Part shown: positions 26,020 through 33,845 of the stretch, piece after piece | Layout: each line of letters starts with the position of its first letter | Position numbering within the stretch: position 1 is the stretch's first letter | Assembly (NCBI RefSeq): GCF_001005085.2 | Contig: NZ_LBMU02000089.1 | Location: forward strand, 1-64,000 | Direction: 5' to 3' | Source of the DNA: Streptomyces humi | GTDB lineage: Bacteria; Actinomycetota; Actinomycetes; Streptomycetales; Streptomycetaceae | DNA length: 64,000 bases | The notes under the pieces: generated by a model | What the model saw: only the letters and a program-made list of their open reading frames with translations | Told to the model about the DNA's origin: nothing | Databases searched by the model: none | Program-made: the position numbers and the translations under genes

Positions 26020-26226
26020 TCAGGTGACGGCCTGGCTGGTTCCGTCAGGCAGCGTGCAGGCGTAGCCGGCGTAGGGGCGTGCAACGACCTGCCCGCCGGC
26101 GGCCGTGCAGTCGTCCCTGGAGATGTTCGGAGACGAGGCGGCCCCGGCGCCGGCAGCGCCGGCGACGCTCACGCCGGCAAGGGTTGCCGCGGCCAGGGCG
26201 AGGCCCAGGACTCTTCGCATACGCAT
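26020..26226 (-). CDS. Small secreted Cys-containing protein (68 aa)
   Basis: Starts at ATG 26226 (MRMRRVLGLALAAATLAGVS) after GGAGGAGG, has a clear Sec signal peptide ending near AGAGAASS (about residue 31), and a mature part of about 37 residues with two cysteines (DDCTAAGG and GYACTLPDG). No enzyme motif. Similar tiny exported proteins are common in Streptomyces and their role is unknown. Confidence 0.75.
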   Translation of the reverse strand: MRMRRVLGLALAAATLAGVSVAGAAGAGAASSPNISRDDCTAAGGQVVARPYAGYACTLPDGTSQAVT

Positions 26227-26370
26227 GTCTTCCTCCTCCGAGGCGCCTTCGTTCGGCCTTCGGGAAGGACAGGTCCCAGGACGACGACGCCCTCTCTACT
26301 CAGCATGGGCGCACCACGGGAGGCCCGCGAGGCAAGGAGCGGGGCGGTGTCCGGCCCTGTCCGGCGGTGT

Positions 26371-26646
26371 CTAACGCGGCTCGTGGGCCGCCGCCCGGCA
26401 GGCCGCGGTCGCGGCGCCGCCCGCCACTCCGGCCCCGGTCAGCCCGGTCACACAACTCTGGACGTCTCCGCTCACGCCGCGCCCACAGGCGGCTGTGACG
26501 GAGTCCGAGGCGGTGGCACCGGCCAGTTCGGCCATCCGCGTACAGGCGGGTATGTCCGCCCGGGCCGCGGGAGCGGCGAGGACCGCGCCACCGAGGGTGA
26601 GGGTCAGACCGGTGAGGGCACCGGCGATACGGGTCGACGTGCGCAT
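26371..26646 (-). CDS. Small secreted Ala-rich protein with four cysteines
   Basis: About 91 residues from ATG 26646 (GTG 26655 is possible). A signal peptide (TGLTLTLGGAVLAAPAARAD, cleavage near residue 31) leads to a mature domain of about 60 residues with four cysteines (PACTRM, TAACGRG, QSCVTG, TAACRAA), probably two disulfides, and Ala/Gly-rich helices. Not recognised. It lies next to another tiny secreted protein gene on the same strand. Confidence 0.72.
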   Translation of the reverse strand: MRTSTRIAGALTGLTLTLGGAVLAAPAARADIPACTRMAELAGATASDSVTAACGRGVSGDVQSCVTGLTGAGVAGGAATAACRAAAHEPR

Positions 26647-27007
26647 GGGACGCACCTGCCTTCCGGGGTGGTCGCGCGGCCCCGGTCCCGGAAGGCCGGA
26701 TCCACGCGGGAGAGCCGCCTGGCGACGCTCGGCGCTCGGCGAACGGGGCCGGACCGGGTGAGGCGCACTCGACCCTCAACTCGCGGGCCCCTCACTCCAG
26801 CGTCGCATCCTCTCCCCCGCCCGTCCTGGGCACCCGCGGGCCGACCGTACGAAAGGCGTTGACGACCCGCTGTCGTCCGGGCGGCTGTCCGAGCGGCTGT
26901 CCAAGTCAGGGCTACCGAGGTCAGGGCTACCGAGGTCAGGGCTATCGGGAGTTGTAGGGCAGGAGCGCCGTCTCGCGTGCGCCTTGACGGCTTTCGGTCG
27001 AGGTAGG
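26647..27007. other. Intergenic region with 15-bp triplicate
   Basis: 361 bp with no supported gene. At about 26903-26948 there are three copies of a 15-bp unit (consensus AGGTCAGGGCTACCG). Otherwise nothing identifiable. Confidence 0.6.
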
Positions 27008-28009
27008 TCACGGGTCGCGGTCGTGGGCGTGGTTGAGGGAGGGCGTGGGGTGTGGGGACGATGCTCGGGCCAGGTCGCGTTCGAGCTCGTCCAGGGCCTG
27101 GCGGGCCGCCGCGATGCGGGTCAGCAGCACGGGGTCGTCCTGCCGGGCGGCGGCCGGGCGGGGACCGGTCGTGGTCCCCGTCTCCCTACCCGTCTCCCCC
27201 TCCGTCTCCCTCCCCGTCTCCATCTCCGTCTCCCTCTCCGTCCCCCTCTCCGTCTCCCGTTCCATTTCCCGGGCCTCGTCCAGGGAGGTGATGACCACGC
27301 CGATCAGGACGTTGACCAGGACGAAGGAGGCTATGAGGACGTACGAGGCGTAGTAGGCGAGGCTCCAGCGGGAGATCTCCAGGCCCGCGTGGACCGCGTC
27401 GCCGATGCCGTCCAGGGTCATCAGGAGGAACAGGGTGAGGACGGCTCGGCCGATGGAACCGTAGTGGTCGGGGTCGTGCGTGCCGAAGAAGACCCAGCCC
27501 ACCATCGCGTACACGTACAGCAGCAGTGCGCCGACCAGCAGGAAGCTCAGCGTGCCGGGCAGGCTGCGCGCCACCGCGACCAGCACGATCCGCAGTTGGG
27601 GCAGGAAGCGGGCCGTGCGCAGGACGCGGGCCAGCCGCAGCAGGCGCAGCACGGTGGTGTTCTCGCGGACGACCGGGAGGAACGCGCACAGGACCACGGC
27701 CAGGTCGAACAGGTTCCACGGGTCCCTGAAGAAGTCGCGCGGGCGGTCCGCGTGGGCGGCCAGGCGCAGCAGGATCTCGGCGGTGAACGCGGCCAGGCAG
27801 GCGTGTTCGGCCAGTCGTAACCAGAAGTGCCACTGCGCGACGGCGCCGGAGTACGTCTCCACGCCGAGCAGCGCGGCGTTCAGGAGGATCACGGCGAAGA
27901 CGGTCAGGGCGAACCAGCGCGCCTCCGTCACGGCTCGGCAGCGCCGGGCCAGTTCCGGGCGGCCGGGCCGGAGGTCGACGGTGTTCGTCTGGTCGTACGG
28001 CTCCGGCAT
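27008..28009 (-). CDS. Voltage-gated-type cation channel subunit
   Basis: 333 residues. Six membrane segments in the voltage-sensor plus pore order: S1 FALTVFAVILLNAALLG, S2 around AFTAEILLRLAAH, S3 NLFDLAVVLCAFLPV, S4 with arginines every third position (LRLLRLARVLRTARFLPQLR), S5 and S6. The pore loop reads LLMTLDGIGDAV, aligned with TLESW in bacterial sodium channels but altered. The C-terminal tail is an Arg/Glu/Thr repeat predicted to form a coiled coil, encoded by TCCGTCTCCC-type repeats (27180-27270). Codon 64 is TTA (27818-27820). Start ATG 28009 is preferred to GTG 28099. A BlaI-type operator lies upstream at 28115-28130. Confidence 0.83.
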   Translation of the reverse strand: MPEPYDQTNTVDLRPGRPELARRCRAVTEARWFALTVFAVILLNAALLGVETYSGAVAQWHFWLRLAEHACLAAFTAEILLRLAAHADRPRDFFRDPWNLFDLAVVLCAFLPVVRENTTVLRLLRLARVLRTARFLPQLRIVLVAVARSLPGTLSFLLVGALLLYVYAMVGWVFFGTHDPDHYGSIGRAVLTLFLLMTLDGIGDAVHAGLEISRWSLAYYASYVLIASFVLVNVLIGVVITSLDEAREMERETERGTERETEMETGRETEGETGRETGTTTGPRPAAARQDDPVLLTRIAAARQALDELERDLARASSPHPTPSLNHAHDRDP

Positions 28010-28079
28010 CGTGCTGCCCCGGCTCCTTGTCGCGCCGGCCCGTCGTCCGGTCAACTCGACGGGGAGACAGGCCTGTTCG

Positions 28080-28130
28080 GTGATCACTCCTGTGATCACT
28101 CTTCGGGAGAAACTTCTACAGCACTGTAGA
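28080..28130. promoter_or_regulatory. BlaI-type operator and paired GTGATCAC palindromes upstream of the channel gene
   Basis: 28115-28130 reads TCTACA-GCAC-TGTAGA, a perfect 6-bp dyad with 4-nt spacer, the same as the site overlapping the blaI promoter (29570-29585). Between it and the channel start lie two palindromes GTGATCAC (28080-28087 and 28092-28099) separated by 4 nt, a second candidate operator. Confidence 0.6.
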
Positions 28131-28174
28131 GCAGAGTGCCCGGCGCGGGCATCGCGGTGCGGGGGTCCGAGGGG

Positions 28175-28471
28175 TCAGGGCACGTCACGTCGGTAGCGGG
28201 CGGCGATCCACTCGGCTCCGCGTTCGGCCAGCACCCGCCGTCGCGCCCAACGTGAGCGCCGCGCACCGGAATTCGGGGGCCGCGATCCCGGCGGGGCGGC
28301 GGCCAGCCCCGCCAGCCGGTCCGCCGCGCGGGCCAGATCCGTCATGAGGCGGCGGCGCCGGCCCGGGGAGTCGGTCCGCACCAACGCCGTGTACAGGCCT
28401 TCGACTTCGGCGAGCGCGGCGCCCAGTCGCAGATTCGTCTCACGCACCCGCCGGATGTCTCTGTGCGGCAT
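28175..28471 (-). CDS. Hypothetical basic helical protein (98 aa)
   Basis: Starts MPHRDIRRVRETNLRLGAAL after GGAAGGA with 6-nt spacing. Two helices rich in Leu/Arg with a coiled-coil look, then an Arg-rich C-terminus (RRSRWARRRVLAERGAEWIA). No signal peptide, no known motif. Same strand as the channel and transglycosylase genes but separated by about 160-200 bp on each side. Confidence 0.6.
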   Translation of the reverse strand: MPHRDIRRVRETNLRLGAALAEVEGLYTALVRTDSPGRRRRLMTDLARAADRLAGLAAAPPGSRPPNSGARRSRWARRRVLAERGAEWIAARYRRDVP

Positions 28472-28555
28472 ACACGTCCTTCCTCCCCCGACTTCAGGAC
28501 CGGATCCCGCCGACTTCCATTATTGCGCAATCCGGCAATCCAGCTGGGGGCATCC

Positions 28556-28675
28556 GCCTGCGGGACGTCCATGTTCGTGACACCTATGTGCGGGACATCC
28601 ATGTGCGGGACGTCCATGTGCGTGACACCCATGTGCGGGACGCCCATGCGCGTGACGCCCATGTGCGAGTACGTC
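28556..28675. repeat. 15-bp tandem repeat reaching the stop of the transglycosylase-like gene
   Basis: About seven and a half imperfect copies of ATGTGCGGGACGTCC, ending inside the stop codon of the minus-strand gene. There are no unique spacers, so it is not CRISPR. Confidence 0.85.
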
Positions 28676-29444
28676 AGCCGGAGGCGACCGCCCTGCCGGC
28701 CCTGGTCCAGTTCGCGTGCAGTTCGTCGAGGTAGGACCGGGCCTGGCTGCCGGGGGTGGCACCGCGGGCGAAGGCGAGCATGTCGGACGGGCCCGCGTTG
28801 TAGCCGAGGGCCAGCAGATCGTTCCTCGGGTACGACGCCGACCGGCCGGCGGGCAGCCGCGCGGCCAGGTCGTGCAGGTACCAGGCCTCGGCCTCGATCG
28901 CGAGATCCCGGTCGTCGGGGAGGTCCGTCCAGCTCCGGTTCGCGAAGTCACGGCCCTGCTTGACCTCGTCGAAGGTGGCCCGGTGCATGTTCGCGATGCC
29001 GAAGGCCGCGTCCGGCTTGAGTCTCTGCCAGGCCCGTTCGAAGGCCGGGTCGTGCGGCTTGTAGTCCTCGTTGTAGAGGATCGCCATGACCAGCTGAGCG
29101 CTGACGCCCGCCTGCCGGGCCCGGTCGCGCACCTGGCGGGCGTAGTCGGCGGGGTCGTACGAGTCGGAGGCCGCCGAGACGGTCGGGGATGCCGAGACGG
29201 ACGAGGAGGACGCCGAAGCGGACGGGGACGCCGAGGCGGACGAGGCTGCCGCGGCGGACGGAGTCGGTGGCGCAGACGGCGTGGGCGAGGCCGGCGACGG
29301 GGACGCGGTGGGTGCCGGGTGCCGTGCCGGAGGCGTCGCGTCGCTCTGTGAGGTGTGCGCCGCCCGGACGATGACGTACAGCACGAGGGCGAACACCAGC
29401 ACGGAGATCCAGCGCGTCCGCCTCGACGTCCGGGAATCGGACAT
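28674..29444 (-). CDS. Membrane-anchored lytic-transglycosylase-like protein
   Basis: 256 residues from ATG 29444 (AGGG 6-8 nt upstream). One membrane segment (about residues 14-30, SVLVFALVLYVIVRAA), a linker of about 75 residues made of Ser/Ala/Pro, then a globular domain: LVMAILYNEDYKPHD (candidate catalytic Glu), FGIANMHRATFDEV, and LLALGYNAGP. This pattern (E, GIxN, YNAG) is the soluble lytic transglycosylase/lysozyme-like fold. It should act on peptidoglycan outside the membrane, with the linker crossing the wall. It diverges from blaI; 29445-29596 is shared. Confidence 0.75.
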   Translation of the reverse strand: MSDSRTSRRTRWISVLVFALVLYVIVRAAHTSQSDATPPARHPAPTASPSPASPTPSAPPTPSAAAASSASASPSASASSSSVSASPTVSAASDSYDPADYARQVRDRARQAGVSAQLVMAILYNEDYKPHDPAFERAWQRLKPDAAFGIANMHRATFDEVKQGRDFANRSWTDLPDDRDLAIEAEAWYLHDLAARLPAGRSASYPRNDLLALGYNAGPSDMLAFARGATPGSQARSYLDELHANWTRAGRAVASG

Positions 29445-29564
29445 TCCTTGCCCTTTCTCCCACTTGGTCCGGAACTCTTCTACCGCAGGCGGACTAAGAA
29501 CCGCGTGAGCCGGTGCTGTGCGGCGGGAGAGGAGAAGGGTCATGAGCGGGAGGTGGCCCCGAGC

Positions 29565-29585
29565 TAGGATCTACACAGCTGTAGA
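29565..29585 (+). promoter_or_regulatory. blaI promoter -10 with overlapping BlaI-type operator
   Basis: TAGGAT at 29565-29570 is a good -10. The dyad TCTACA-CAGC-TGTAGA spans 29570-29585, covering the expected transcription start and ending before the GGAGG ribosome site. This is the expected layout for BlaI autorepression (family sites have the TACA...TGTA core). Confidence 0.7.
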
Positions 29586-29596
29586 GGAGGACGCAC

Positions 29597-29980
29597 GTGG
29601 CGGAGCCGGATCCGCGCGGCCGGCGCAGGGCGCAGGGCGCGCTGGAGACCCAGGTGCTCGCGGCGCTGCACCAGGCCGACGGGCCGGTGACGGCGGGCTG
29701 GGTGCGGGAGCGGCTGGCCGCCGGCCTCGCCTACACGACCGTGATGACGGTGCTGGGCCGCCTGCTGGCGAAGGACGCCGTCACCCGCAGACGCGAGGGC
29801 CGGTCGTTCGTGTGGCTGCCCGCCGCCGACCAGGCGGGGCTCGCCGCGCTGAAGATGCGCCGGGTGCTGGACGGTGAGCGGGACCGGCGGGCGGTCCTGG
29901 CCAGTTTCGTCACCACGCTGCCCGAGGGCGACGAGCGGTTGCTGCGGGAACTGCTGCGGCACGCGGGCGACGGGGACTGA
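29597..29980 (+). CDS. BlaI/MecI/CopY-family repressor
   Basis: 127 residues starting GTG 29597. An N-terminal winged helix (about residues 12-80) with ALETQVLAALHQADGPVTAG, LAYTTVMTVLGRLLAKDAV and REGRSFVWLP is the BlaI signature, followed by a helical dimer domain (FVTTLPEGDERLLRELL). In known systems such repressors are cleaved in response to a partner M56 protease. That partner follows 8 bp downstream. An operator overlaps its own promoter, and a matching site lies before the channel gene. Confidence 0.9.
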   Translation: MAEPDPRGRRRAQGALETQVLAALHQADGPVTAGWVRERLAAGLAYTTVMTVLGRLLAKDAVTRRREGRSFVWLPAADQAGLAALKMRRVLDGERDRRAVLASFVTTLPEGDERLLRELLRHAGDGD

Positions 29981-29988
29981 GCGCATCC

Positions 29989-30924
29989 GTGGGCATCTTC
30001 GTCTTCCTGCCGCTGGTACTGCCGTTGACGGCGTGGCCGATCGCGCGCCTGGGCGAACAGCGCCTCGATCCCCGTACCGCCACCGTGCTGCTCACCACGG
30101 TCGCCGCCGTCATGGCGCTGTGCAGCACGGTGTGCTTGGCACTGCTGATGGTGGTCGGCACCGCGCAGCTCCCCGGCAACCCCCTTCCGGACGGCTGGTC
30201 GGACCCCGAGGTGCGGGAGAGCGTGCCGCGGCACGGGGTCGCCGGGAAGGCGGCGATCCCGGCGCTGCTCGCGGTCGTCGCCGGCTGCGCGGGCACGCTG
30301 TTCAGGCACCGCCGGGTCAGACGCCGGGCCCACCGGGCGCTGCGGGGCCTGCCGCACACGGAGGTCGCGGTCCTGCCGGACTCCCGGGCGTACGCCTACG
30401 CGCTGCCGGGCGGTCCGTACGGCCGCGTCGTGGTGTCCACGGCGATGCTCGCGTGCCTGGCGTCCCGGGAGCGGCGCGCCCTGTTCGCCCATGAACGCGC
30501 CCACCTGCGGGCCCGGCACCACCGCTACCTGCTGCTGGCCCGGCTGGCGGCCCACGCCAACCCGTTCCTGCTGCCGCTGCGGACCGCCGTCGCCTGCACG
30601 GTGGAACGCTGGGCGGACGAGGAGGCGGCGCGGACCGTCGGAGACCGCCGCGCGGTCGCCCGGGCGATCGGCACGGCGGCCCTCGTCTCGCGGGGCACCC
30701 CCGCGCCCACCCTGGCCGGTCTCGCCGCGCCGGGCCCGCTGCCGCGCCGGGTCGCCGCCCTGCTCGGCCCGCCGCCCGCGGTACGCCGCTGGCCGTCGCC
30801 GTTCACCACCGCGGGGCTGGCGGTGTGGACGGCCACCACCGGCACCCTGCTCTCGGCCATGTCCTCCGCCAACTCGGCGTTCACCCTGCTGCTCCTCCTG
30901 CACGCGGCCACGCCTCTCGCCTAG
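29989..30924 (+). CDS. M56-family (BlaR1-like) membrane metalloprotease without sensor domain
   Basis: 311 residues starting GTG 29989. Membrane segments at about 1-25, 32-60, 85-105 and near the C-terminus. The zinc motif HERAH (HEXXH, about residues 168-172) and the downstream ERWADEEAA glutamate match M56 peptidases. Unlike BlaR1/MecR1 there is no extracellular penicillin-binding domain, so the activating signal is unknown. Operon with the BlaI-type gene. It should cleave the repressor or an adaptor at the membrane (inference). Confidence 0.85.
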   Translation: MGIFVFLPLVLPLTAWPIARLGEQRLDPRTATVLLTTVAAVMALCSTVCLALLMVVGTAQLPGNPLPDGWSDPEVRESVPRHGVAGKAAIPALLAVVAGCAGTLFRHRRVRRRAHRALRGLPHTEVAVLPDSRAYAYALPGGPYGRVVVSTAMLACLASRERRALFAHERAHLRARHHRYLLLARLAAHANPFLLPLRTAVACTVERWADEEAARTVGDRRAVARAIGTAALVSRGTPAPTLAGLAAPGPLPRRVAALLGPPPAVRRWPSPFTTAGLAVWTATTGTLLSAMSSANSAFTLLLLLHAATPLA

Positions 30925-30954
30925 GTCCCGCGCGGGTCCGCCCCCGATCCTCCT

Positions 30955-30986
30955 TCGAGCCAGGCTCGAGGCCCCGGCCGCAGCCT
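30955..30986 (+). promoter_or_regulatory. SARP box and -10 upstream of the minimal PKS
   Basis: TCGAGCC (30955-30961), 4-nt spacer, TCGAGGC (30966-30972): two heptamers with 11-bp period. Exactly 8 bp later comes CAGCCT (30981-30986), an NANNNT -10. This is the binding geometry known for ActII-ORF4/DnrI-type activators. It lies 50-80 bp before the KS-alpha start. Confidence 0.8.
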
Positions 30987-31035
30987 GCTGAAGGCCCGAG
31001 TAACGGACCTGATGCGCTGCACGTACGGAGGCGAT

Positions 31036-32301
31036 ATGACTCGGCGCGTTGTGATCACCGGCATCGGGGTGCGTACCCCGGGCGGCCTGGGAACGAAGGC
31101 GTTCTGGTCGCTGCTCAGCGAGGGGCGGACGGCCACCCGGAGGATCTCCCGTTTCGACCCCTCCCCCTTCAGGTCCCGGATCGCGGGCGAGGTGGACTTC
31201 GACGCCGAGGCGGAGGGGTTCAGCCCGCGCGAGGTGCGCAGGATGGACCGCGCGACCCAGTTCGCCGTCGCCTGCACCCGGGACGCGGTCGCCGACAGCG
31301 GCCTGGAGACCACCGCTCTGGACCCGGCCCGCATCGGCGTGAGCCTGGGCAGCGCGGTGGCGTCCGCGACCAGCCTGGAGCGGGAGTACCTGGTGCTGTC
31401 CGACAGTGGCCGGCAGTGGCTGGTGGACGACGGTTTCCTCTCCCCGCACATGGCCGACTACCTCAGTCCGGGGGTGATGCCCGCCGAGGTGGCCTGGAGC
31501 GTGGGCGCCGAGGGCCCGGTGACGATGGTGTCCGACGGCTGCACCTCCGGCCTGGACGCGGTCGGGCACGGCGTCCAGCTGATCCGGGAGGGAACCGTCG
31601 ACGTCGTCCTCGCGGGGGCGTCCGACACCCCGGTCTCGCCGATCGTCGTCGCCTGCTTCGACGCCATCAAGGCGACCACGCCCCGCAACGACGACCCGGA
31701 GCACGCCTCCCGGCCGTTCGACGGCTCGCGCAACGGCTTCGTCCTGGCGGAGGGCGCCGCGATGTTCGTCCTGGAGGAGTACGAGGCGGCCCGGGCACGC
31801 GGCGCGCAGATCTACGCGGAGGTCGGCGGGTTCGCGACCCGCTGCAACGCCTACCACATGACCGGTCTGAAGACGGACGGCCGGGAGATGGCCGAGGCGA
31901 TCCGGGCGGCGCTCGACGAGGCCCGCCTCGACCGCACGGCCGTCGACTACGTCAACGCGCACGGCTCCGGCACCAAGCAGAACGACCGCCACGAGACCGC
32001 AGCGCTCAAGCGCAGCCTGGGCGCGCACGCCTACGACGTGCCGGTCAGCTCCATCAAGTCGATGGTCGGGCACTCGCTGGGCGCCATCGGGTCCATCGAG
32101 ATCGCGGCCTGCGCGCTCGCCATCAGGACCAACGTCGTACCGCCCACGGCCAATCTGCACACCCCCGACCCCGAGTGCGACCTGGACTACGTGCCGCTGA
32201 CCGCCCGCGACAAGCAGGTGGACACCGTGCTGTCGGTCGGCAGCGGGTTCGGCGGGTTCCAGAGCGCGATGGTGCTGCACCGACCGGAGGTCGCCGCATG
32301 A
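31036..32301 (+). CDS. Type II PKS ketosynthase alpha (KS-alpha)
   Basis: 421 residues. Catalyses the decarboxylative condensations that build the poly-beta-keto chain, as a heterodimer with KS-beta. The active-site Cys169 is in SDGCTSGLDAVGHG; the two catalytic histidines are in NAHGSGTKQND and GHSLGAIG. Start ATG 31036 has GGAGG 4 nt upstream. It is first in a tightly coupled minimal-PKS operon (KS-alpha, KS-beta, ACP, aromatase) driven by a SARP box. The neighbourhood (ActIII, ActIV, ActVA-ORF5, ActVB homologues) points to an octaketide benzoisochromanequinone-like product rather than a spore pigment. Confidence 0.95.
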   Translation: MTRRVVITGIGVRTPGGLGTKAFWSLLSEGRTATRRISRFDPSPFRSRIAGEVDFDAEAEGFSPREVRRMDRATQFAVACTRDAVADSGLETTALDPARIGVSLGSAVASATSLEREYLVLSDSGRQWLVDDGFLSPHMADYLSPGVMPAEVAWSVGAEGPVTMVSDGCTSGLDAVGHGVQLIREGTVDVVLAGASDTPVSPIVVACFDAIKATTPRNDDPEHASRPFDGSRNGFVLAEGAAMFVLEEYEAARARGAQIYAEVGGFATRCNAYHMTGLKTDGREMAEAIRAALDEARLDRTAVDYVNAHGSGTKQNDRHETAALKRSLGAHAYDVPVSSIKSMVGHSLGAIGSIEIAACALAIRTNVVPPTANLHTPDPECDLDYVPLTARDKQVDTVLSVGSGFGGFQSAMVLHRPEVAA

Positions 32302-33542
32302 ACGGCCGTACGGACAGCGGCGCCGATGCCGTGGTCGTCACCGGTGTCTCGGTGGTGGCGCCGGGCGGTCTGGGGACCGAGGAGTACTGGAAGTCCGTGC
32401 TCACCGGCCGCAGCGGCATCGGGGAGCTCACCCGGTTCGACGTCACGCGCTACCCGGCCCGGCTCGCCGGGCAGATCAGGGACTTCGAGGCGGCCGACCA
32501 CCTGCCCAGCCGGCTGCTGCCGCAGACCGACGTCTCGACCCGCTACGCGCTGGCCGCCGCGGCCTGGGCGCTCGCCGACGCCGGCGTGGCCGCCGGGACA
32601 CTGCCCGACTACGACATGGGCGTGGTGACCTCCACCTCGCAGGGCGGGTTCGAGTTCACCCACCGGGAGTTCAACAAGCTCTGGAGCAAGGGCCCGCAGC
32701 ACGTCAGCGTCTACGAGTCGTTCGCCTGGTTCTACGCCGTGAACACCGGGCAGATCTCCATCCGGCACGGCATGCGCGGCCCGAGCGCCGCGCTCGTCGC
32801 GGAGCAGGCGGGCGGCCTGGACGCGGTGGGGCACGCCCGCCGTACCGTGCGCCGGGGCACCCGGCTGGTGCTGAGCGGCGGGGTGGACTCCGCGTTCGAT
32901 CCGTGGGGCTGGGTGGCGCAGTCGGCGAGCGGCCGGGTCACCACGGCGACCGACCCGGAGCGCGCGTACCTGCCCTTCGACACCGCCGCGTCCGGGCACG
33001 TGCCCGCCGAGGGCGGCGCGATCCTGGTCGTCGAGGACGCCGGCTCGGCCCGGCTGCGCGGCGCGGAGCGGATCTACGGGACGCTCGCCGGGTACGCGTC
33101 CACCTTCGACCCGCGGCCCGGTTCGGGACGCCCGCCCGGCCTGCGCCGCACGGCCGAACTGGCGCTGGCGGACGCGGGGCTGGCGCCGGGCGACGTCGAC
33201 GTGGTGTTCGCCGACGCGGCCGGGGTGCCGGAGCTCGACCGGGCCGAGGCGGCGGCGATCAGCGGCCTGTTCGGGCCGAACGCGGTCCCGGTGACCGCGC
33301 CCAAGTCCGTCACCGGCCGGATGTACGCGGGCGGCGGTCCGGCCGACCTGGTCGCCGCGCTGCTCGCCGTCCGGGACAGCGTGGTCCCGGCGACCGCGCA
33401 CACCACGTCGGTGCCCGCCGGCTACGGCATCGACCTCGTCCTCGGGGAACCCCGCGCCCTGCCCGTACGGGCCGCGCTGGTGCTCGCCCGCGGACGCTGG
33501 GGCTTCAACTCGGCGGTCGTCGTGACCGGCCCGACGCGCTGA
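32298..33542 (+). CDS. Type II PKS chain-length factor (KS-beta)
   Basis: 414 residues starting at ATG 32298, which overlaps the KS-alpha stop (ATGA). The ketosynthase fold is kept but the active Cys is replaced by Gln170 in VAEQAGGLDAVG, the hallmark of chain-length factors, which decarboxylate malonyl-ACP and set chain length. Partner of KS-alpha. Chain length cannot be read with certainty by eye; an octaketide is inferred from the tailoring genes. Confidence 0.95.
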   Translation: MNGRTDSGADAVVVTGVSVVAPGGLGTEEYWKSVLTGRSGIGELTRFDVTRYPARLAGQIRDFEAADHLPSRLLPQTDVSTRYALAAAAWALADAGVAAGTLPDYDMGVVTSTSQGGFEFTHREFNKLWSKGPQHVSVYESFAWFYAVNTGQISIRHGMRGPSAALVAEQAGGLDAVGHARRTVRRGTRLVLSGGVDSAFDPWGWVAQSASGRVTTATDPERAYLPFDTAASGHVPAEGGAILVVEDAGSARLRGAERIYGTLAGYASTFDPRPGSGRPPGLRRTAELALADAGLAPGDVDVVFADAAGVPELDRAEAAAISGLFGPNAVPVTAPKSVTGRMYAGGGPADLVAALLAVRDSVVPATAHTTSVPAGYGIDLVLGEPRALPVRAALVLARGRWGFNSAVVVTGPTR

Positions 33543-33584
33543 CGCCCCCCTTCGACCCATCAACTCCTGGCAGGAGACCACGTC

Positions 33585-33845
33585 ATGGCACACATCCAGA
33601 TCGACGACCTGCGGCGCATCCTCGTCGCCTGCGCCGGTGAGGACGACGGCATCGACCTGAGCGGCGACATCCTCGACACCTCCTTCGGTGACCTGGGGTA
33701 CGACTCGCTCGCTCTGATGGAGACCGCCGCCCGGATCGAACGGGACTACGGGGTGGCCCTCGCGGACGACGTGATCGCCGACGCGAGGACGCCGCGCGAC
33801 CTGCTCGACCTGGTCAACCGGGCCGTCCCGGCGGACGCCCGGTGA
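33585..33845 (+). CDS. Acyl carrier protein
   Basis: 86 residues. Phosphopantetheine attachment Ser41 in GYDSLALMETAARIE; acidic helices as in type II PKS carriers. It follows KS-beta by 42 bp with a Shine-Dalgarno (GGCAGGAG) and overlaps the aromatase start (GTGA at 33842). Confidence 0.96.
   Translation: MAHIQIDDLRRILVACAGEDDGIDLSGDILDTSFGDLGYDSLALMETAARIERDYGVALADDVIADARTPRDLLDLVNRAVPADAR

Noticed and set aside
29989..30924. True beta-lactam sensor BlaR1
   Set aside because: The extracellular penicillin-binding domain is absent and no beta-lactamase gene follows.
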